DNA from: Eragrostis nindensis
Lineage: Eukaryota > Streptophyta > Magnoliopsida > Poales > Poaceae
Length of the DNA: 64,000 nt
NCBI GenBank assembly: GCA_012490785.1
Contig: JAAXCT010000087.1
Location: 1,178,001-1,242,000 of the forward strand
Direction of reading: 5' to 3'
A program made the position numbers and the translations under genes. The notes under the pieces were generated by a model, which saw only the letters and a list, made by a program, of their open reading frames with translations, did no database searches and was not told the origin of the DNA. Below are positions 58,604-64,000 of this stretch, one piece after another (position 1 is the first letter of the stretch; every line of letters starts with the position of its first letter).

Positions 58604-58741
58604 TGTGGCCTATGACATTTTTTAATTTATATTTCTCTCTCCTCGGTAACACTTTCACTAAGTGTAAAACAAAATTAGTTCTGGTATGCAAATTGGGCGA
58701 ATCTTTTGAGCCTCATTTTCAGGGTATTGGTTCAAATCTTT

Positions 58742-59675
58742 TTTTTTTGAGCAGAAGGGAAATATATTAATGTAGATGAACAGTACATCCATGGAGTTTA
58801 CAGAAACCACCCGGGACACACTGAGAATTACACACAGCCCCCTCAAACGAGTTTTGACTCGAAACATCTAAACTCAGGCGACGCTCGTCGGAGTTCCGAG
58901 TGCTCCGCCTCCTTCTCCCGCCGACGACACCTGCAATAACCAACGCCCAGAAGAGCGCATCTGCAAGAGCATAAGGTCCAACCGCTGCCGTCGCATGGAA
59001 GGAGGAAGGGGAAGAAGAGTCCGCAGCCGCCGTCGCCTCCGACACCATTGCCGCCGTCGGCCGGGACCAAGAGAGTCGCGCGTCGCTGACCACAGCGACT
59101 CCGACAAAGAGTGTGCCTCCGGGGAGGCCCCACAACTCCACCCTTCCGCTCAGAAGGTGGAAGAGGGAAAAGAATCTCACAGCATCGATGTCAGCGAGGG
59201 CCAGGAAACCGGCGGAGGAGAAGAAGAGGACGAACCCGAAGCCCAACTTGGAGCCGTCCTCGCCGCACCCCCGACGTCGCCCGCCGAAGACGTCGCCGCG
59301 GAGAAGAGCAGACCCGCACCGAAGCACCGGTGCGGGTAAACCTGGACGCCGGCGCGAAGCTCGCCAGGAGCAGCCACAGCCGCCGCCTGCGAAGACCCTG
59401 CCGGGACAAAAGGACCTCGCCGCCGTCGACGACAACGACGCGAGAAGACCTAACCCTAACCCTAGACTACCTAGAACTAGGACAGCTAGAAAGGGACTAT
59501 ACACCGCACGGCGAATCCATGACTCCCGCCCACCTCCGGCGCCGAAACCGGCCGCCGGAGGCGAGAGGAAGCCGACGGATCCGCCGCCGGAAAGGATTCC
59601 GCCCTCGAGTCGCCCTGTTTTACTGTAGCAGGAAGAGAGCTTTCGAGATGGAGAGTGAGGAGGATTCTTACAGCT
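58742..59675 (-). mobile_element. Retroposon with poly(A), minus strand, GC-rich body
   Basis: TSD GTTCAAATCTTT lies at 58730-58741 and 59676-59687. A T run (58742-58748) marks the poly(A) tail on the minus strand. The body is GC-rich with long open frames on both strands, including a frame of several hundred codons on the minus strand that runs into flanking R sequence. I recognise no domain. It could be a truncated LINE leader, a SINE-like element or a processed gene copy. Confidence 0.8.
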
Positions 59676-60005
59676 GTTCAAATCTTTGATTACCTGGACT
59701 GAAGAAACTCCTAAGGAGGCAGCGAATCTTTTCCGAGACGACAGCTCACCGCATGCAAATATATTTGTGAGCCCGTTCCTCACGCGCCAATATATTTGGG
59801 AGCCACATTTCTCCCGCACCAATATATTTGTGAGATCAACGATTCTGTTTGAGTTCCGGATATACTATCGGAAGCAGGTCCATGTGCATACGTGAGACTG
59901 GAACAATATCTTTATCTTTGCTTCTTTGGTTTCTGTTCGAGTTTGGTAGGACTGGACAAGGTGGCGCTTCATCATTTTTCATGGTAGCGTAGTTTCCTGT
60001 TCCTA

Positions 60006-61181
60006 CTAGATGAAACCCCGCGCGTTGCCGCGGGACGTAAAAATTAAACAAAAGAAGTGAGTTAAAAAAGAAGAGAGATTGAATTATTGGTAATCCACAC
60101 TGCCCGTATTTAGTGACACAAAGATGAATATTGTGAAAGGATGACAAATTTTTATAGTCGTTTTTCATTCAAAAAAAATGGGCATCTTTTGTTGACTAAT
60201 TCTATTCAGAACAATCACCGGTTGAGGTGTGATAGGTGAATTGAGATAAATGCAGCAATTCCATTTGCTTCTTTTACTTTAAGAAAGAAGTATTTTTGAA
60301 TAGGATTGTTGGTTCTCTGAACTCATGTAGTGTTCTTCTCTTATCTCCAAGGTGCCATGCATACCTAACTATATTAGTATATATAGATTACTCATTACTC
60401 AACACAAATGTTTAAGCCCATTCAATATATCATAAAGAATTTTTCTGTATATGTAGGTACATGTAATCTAAGATAAACACTTAACTTTAATTATGAATAA
60501 AAAGTAAACATGTAATCTAAGAAAAAACTTAACTTCAATTATGAATAAAAAGTAACCCATGCTCTGATCAGTGTAGTGTCTATATTTGTGAAAGTAAGGT
60601 ATCTCAAAGCTTTGAAAAATCTGGACAGACACGTGAAAGTAAGGAATCTACCTAGCTAGCAATGAAAAATCTGGAAGAATTAACGTTGATTAGAATAAGT
60701 GAAATCAAAAGGTAAAAACCGTACCATCTGACAATCTTATGTGACTGGAGGTGCATTCTTTTAGCATCTTCAGAAGGTATGAAGATTCACTGCCGCCCAA
60801 ATTGGGAGGATATGGGAGAGAGGGGTCTCTTAAGTGGAGAGCGATGGTGGAGAATTAGTACCACTAATGGTGTTAGTATGTTGATTGCACAGTGCTGGCG
60901 GGAGTTACTAATAGTGGGTGCATGATGGCGAGAGTTACTGATAGTGGGTGCATGATGGCGGGAGTTACTGATAGTGGTGATCCATGAAATAAAGAAAGGG
61001 TACGATGAAAGATTATTGCCTTGAAGGTGTGCGTGCATGGAAGATTAACATGCGACGGACATGATGCATTGTAAACTTTGATCCGATGGACGAAATTTTT
61101 CTGATGATGTGGCCTCATGAGAAGCTAGCTTTATAGCAATTAGTGATTGTTAGTGGGCTGCGCTTATATAGTATATATAGA
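60006..61181 (-). mobile_element. Non-autonomous Helitron with verified empty site
   Basis: The minus strand starts TCTATATATACTATATAAG (61181) and ends with hairpin GTCCCGCGGCAACGCGCGGG then ...CTAG (60006). It lies between host A and T. In R1 (about 15-40, inverted) the two flanks are continuous as the uninterrupted target. No coding capacity is seen. Confidence 0.88.
60896..60980. repeat. Three ~30-bp tandem repeats in the Helitron
   Basis: Unit GGCGGGAGTTACTGATAGTG followed by GGTGCATGAT, with small variants. Confidence 0.9.
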
Positions 61182-61654
61182 TTCTCTAGAAAGAAAGAAT
61201 ATGTCCACTCTTTCTTTTGAATCTTCTTAATTTAATATTACTTTTTTATTAGTTTAACATTCTTTTCCATTGAATTAAGACTAGTATATTTATGTGATTC
61301 TAAATATTTGGATTCAGCATTCACATCACTTAAAAGTATTGTGAGGAGGTCCATGTGCATACATGTGTACTAGGGTAGAAATATTAGCACCACGTGCCTC
61401 ATCAATCAATCTCAAACAAACCACTCTCTTTTCTAATTCCCAATTAGCAGTACAGAGAAACCACACTAAGATAATCTTCATTAGCATTCAAACCAAATAT
61501 CAATAGTACGAAAATTGCCTAGTGTGGTGGAAGCTCAGCAACATTATTATTATTATGTAACGTATTTTGTTAGACATGTGTTACTATATTATATTTTTTT
61601 CACAAGCAGTAACTAGAACTTGTTTTAGTAACACCGTAAATAAGATCACATATA
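61182..61654. other. End of R3 and CHS distal upstream, nothing recognised
   Basis: AT-rich. The first part continues R3 beyond the Helitron (AGAAAGAAAGAAT matches the first bases of the window, inverted). No gene. Confidence 0.5.
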
Positions 61655-61945
61655 AATTGTGCTACTAAAAGCCTTAGCATCGCTTTTCTGACATGACGTA
61701 GCATATGGGATGAAAAAGGAACCCGTGTCTGATTGAAGCCGCGTCATGCTCCTGGCATTAGCCTATAAATAATAGGTCGTAATGTTCTACTAAAAGCCTA
61801 TAAATTGTGCTACTAAAAGCCTTAGTATGGCTTTTCATAAGTCGTAATGTTCTTGACATGACGTAGTGTATGGGGTGAAAAAGGAACCCGTGCCTGATCG
61901 AAGCCGTGTCATGCTCCCGGCATTAGCCTATAAATAATAGGTCCA
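61655..61945 (+). promoter_or_regulatory. Tandemly duplicated CHS core promoter
   Basis: Two copies, offset by 165 bp, share CTACTAAAAGCCTTAG, ACATGACGTAG, GAAAAAGGAACCCGTG, GGCATTAGCC and TATAAATAATAGG. TATA boxes are at 61764-61771 and 61929-61936. TGACGTAG is an ACGT-core site of the bZIP type often found in CHS promoters. Confidence 0.85.
61929..61936 (+). promoter_or_regulatory. Proximal TATA box of CHS
   Basis: TATAAATA, 124 bp upstream of the ATG. Transcription would start near 61960, giving a leader of about 90 nt. Confidence 0.8.
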
Positions 61946-62052
61946 TGCAAGAACGTAGTTCCCGATTGTAAGCCGAGCAGCCACGTAGCTAGCTACAACG
62001 TTAACAGCAAATTAGCTAGAGCTTGTTGCTGTGGTCTCCCATCGATCTGGAG

Positions 62053-63404
62053 ATGGCACCGGACCTCGCGGTGGAGGAGCTGAGGAAGCAGCAGCGTGCG
62101 GAGGGGCCAGCGACGGTGTTTGCCATCGGGACGGCGACGCCGACGAATTGCGTCTACCAGGCCGACTACCCGGACTATTACTTCCGGATCACCAAGAGCG
62201 AGCATCTCACTGAACTCAAGGAGAAGTTCAAAAGGATGTGTGCGTATGCTGCTCCTGCTCCCACAGTAGCTACCTTTTTTACTATGCTTTGTCGACGTAC
62301 TTTAGCTCAATCCATGCATGGCTCACGGTCGTGACATATGGGAAGACGACCATATCGATCGAAATTAATAAGTGACTGTTGTCCTCGATAAATAAAATTA
62401 ATGCAGGTGACAAGTCGATGATCCGGAAGCGGCACATGCACCTGACGGAGGAGATCCTGGCAGAGAACCCCAACATGTGCGCGTACAAGGCGCCGTCGCT
62501 GGACGCGCGGCAGGACATCGTAGTGGCGGAGGTCCCCAAGCTGGGCGCGGCGGCGGCACAGGCGGCGCTCAAGGAGTGGGGCCAGCCGCGGTCCTCCATC
62601 ACGCACCTCGTTGTCTGCACCACCGCCGGCGTGGACATGCCCGGCGCCGACTACCGCCTCGCCCGGCTGCTTGGCCTGCGCCCCTCCGTCAGCCGCCTCA
62701 TGCTGTACCAGCAGGGCTGCTTCGCCGGCGGCACGGTGCTCCGCGTCGCCAAGGACCTCGCCGAGAACAACCGCGGCGCCCGGGTCCTGGTCGTGTGCTC
62801 CGAGATCACCGCCGTCACGTTCCGGGGCCCGTCCCAGAGCCACCTCGACTCGCTCGTAGGCCAGGCGCTCTTCGGCGACGGCGCCGCCGCGGTGATCGTC
62901 GGCGCCGACGACCGCGCCGGCGAGCGGCCGCTGTTCCGGCTGGTGTCGGCGGCGCAGACCATCCTCCCGGAGTCGGAGGGCGCCATCGACGGCCACCTCC
63001 GCGAGGAAGGGCTCACCTTCCACCTCCTCAAGGACGTGCCGGGGCTCATCGCCCGCAACATCCGCCGCGTGCTGGAGGACGCCTTCGCGCCGCTGGGCGT
63101 CTCCGACTGGAACTCCGTCTTCTGGGCCGCGCACCCCGGCGGCCCAGCCATCCTGGACCAGATCGAGGACGAGCTCCGCCTCGACGGCGACCGGCTCCGG
63201 GCCTCGCGCCACGTCCTCGCCGAGTACGGCAACATGTCCAGCGCCTGCGTGCTCTTCGTCCTCGACGAGATGCGCAAGCGCGCCGCCGAGGATGGACTGG
63301 CCACCACCGGCGACGGCAAGGACTGGGGCGTCCTCCTCGGCTTCGGCCCTGGACTCACCGTCGAGACCGTCGTCCTCCGCAGCGTCCCTATCGTCGTCTC
63401 GTGA
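62053..63404 (+). CDS. CHS: Chalcone synthase-type polyketide synthase
   Basis: Exons 62053-62239 and 62407-63404, the intron splitting the Cys63 codon as in nearly all plant CHS genes; 394 residues, normal length. The enzyme condenses p-coumaroyl-CoA with three malonyl-CoA to naringenin chalcone in the cytosol. The catalytic Cys167 lies in LYQQGCFAGG. The gatekeeper Phe is in VTFRGPSQSHLDSLVGQALFGDG (about 218). The second gatekeeper lies in GLTFHLLKDVPG, the catalytic His in AAHPGGPAILDQ (about 305) and the catalytic Asn in YGNMSS (about 338). GFGPGLTVET closes the C-terminus. Positions other than Cys167 are by offset from alfalfa CHS. Stilbene synthases differ from CHS by few residues, so that activity cannot be excluded by eye. 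The frame is intact and the promoter duplicated. It is transcribed in the same direction as the intact UGT 14 kb upstream. Confidence 0.94.
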
Positions 63405-64000
63405 TGAAAACCACAGGCCGGGCGGTCTCCGTACGTACGTGGCATATATATCGTGGTCCATTTTATTCCCTCGAACAATTTGGTTTGTTCATTTCGCGCC
63501 TAAATAAAACGATGGCTCATTTTACTCCCCAAACAAGTCCATTCAGTACAATGTATACCCTACATAAGTCTGTCTTTTTTGTTTCTGAGTCTATAAGTCG
63601 AATTTAAAGCTTAAATTTTACATGATGACAACTCACACGACAACCTATCTCTACTATTTAATAAATCTGAAATTCATGTGTCGTTAGTCTCTTAACATGC
63701 ACCCGCATAATCCTGGACCCCCCACCTGCGATCCAATGGACCAGATGGATTTTAGTGTTGGTAGCACCGAGAGAAGTTCCGGTGCAACCGGCCCTTCTCG
63801 TGCTACCGTGCTACCGAGCACTGTAGCACGAGAAATATGCATCGAAAATTGCAAAAAAAATATGAATGGATAGTGCATGCAACGATCTACAATTCATATT
63901 TTTTGTTGAGGTGCAACCGAAGCTCGTACAAGAAGATACAAAAAAGAGAAATCAGGCTGTGAACAGTGCGGGTTGCAACTGTTCATCACACACCCGCAAC
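63405..64000. other. 3' flank of CHS, nothing else recognised
   Basis: The 3' UTR is probably within about 63405-63620. Further on, text around 63740-63840 has GTAGCAC words in inverted arrangement and could be the edge of a repeat running off the window. Confidence 0.4.

Larger units (their letters stand above)
55030..60005 (+). repeat. Duplicated block R, copy 3 (R3), interrupted three times
   Basis: R sequence occupies 55030-55460, 58604-58741, 59676-60005 and again from 61182. The gaps are a CACTA element, a minus-strand retroposon and a Helitron. Joining the flanks restores continuity with R1 and R2. Confidence 0.88.

Overview
The window is nuclear DNA of a grass (Poaceae, probably panicoid; this is inference). 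The evidence is GC-rich exons with short GT-AG introns, a maize Bz1-like glucosyltransferase, CACTA elements whose subterminal repeats read TTTGCCGAG/CTCGGCAAA, Tourist and Stowaway MITEs, Helitrons, and young nested Copia retrotransposons. No bacterial, organellar or tRNA/rRNA features were seen.

Host genes. Five loci of flavonoid type lie within about 60 kb. (1) A Bz1-like UDP-glucosyltransferase (UGT) pseudogene on the minus strand, 3172-30410, is split by a 25.8-kb retrotransposon nest. (2) A CYP93-type cytochrome P450, 37032-38650 (+), appears to lack the C-helix WxxxR segment. (3) A cytosolic sulfotransferase, 40474-41561 (-), is intact. (4) A Bz1-like UGT, 46810-48313 (+), is intact. 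(5) A chalcone synthase-type polyketide synthase, 62053-63404 (+), is intact and has a tandemly duplicated core promoter. A third UGT copy survives only as a C-terminal scrap at 865-985. Read as a pathway, CHS would make the chalcone scaffold, a CYP93 enzyme would oxidise a flavanone, and the UGT and sulfotransferase would conjugate the product. This is gene-neighbourhood inference, and the P450 may be dead.

Layout. 1-3.2 kb: inverted copy (R1) of a duplicated block, the UGT scrap, and a LINE inside an older LINE. 3.2-30.4 kb: UGT pseudogene containing Copia element A (4353-30113, target-site duplication GGCGT). A itself contains two larger, SIRE-like elements: B (6472-17103, TSD TCTCT, gag but no pol) and C (17865-28024, TSD GCTCC, gag-pol). 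30.4-37 kb: upstream flank of the pseudogene, an unclassified 1.1-kb insertion, a CACTA MITE and the right part of a larger CACTA element ending just upstream of the P450. 37-48.3 kb: P450, a foldback element, the sulfotransferase, a LINE inside a LINE, and the intact UGT. 48.6-61.2 kb: a compact TE region with two CACTA elements, two Helitrons, four MITEs, one minus-strand retroposon, and repeat blocks R2 and R3. 61.6-63.4 kb: CHS.

Duplication history. The UGT pseudogene with its flanks (about 3.0-32.8 kb) is an inverted paralogue of the intact UGT region (about 41.8-48.5 kb). Block R lies downstream of the UGT in both the 1-kb and the 48-60-kb regions. These paralogous flanks act as empty-site controls that confirm several insertion boundaries to the base.
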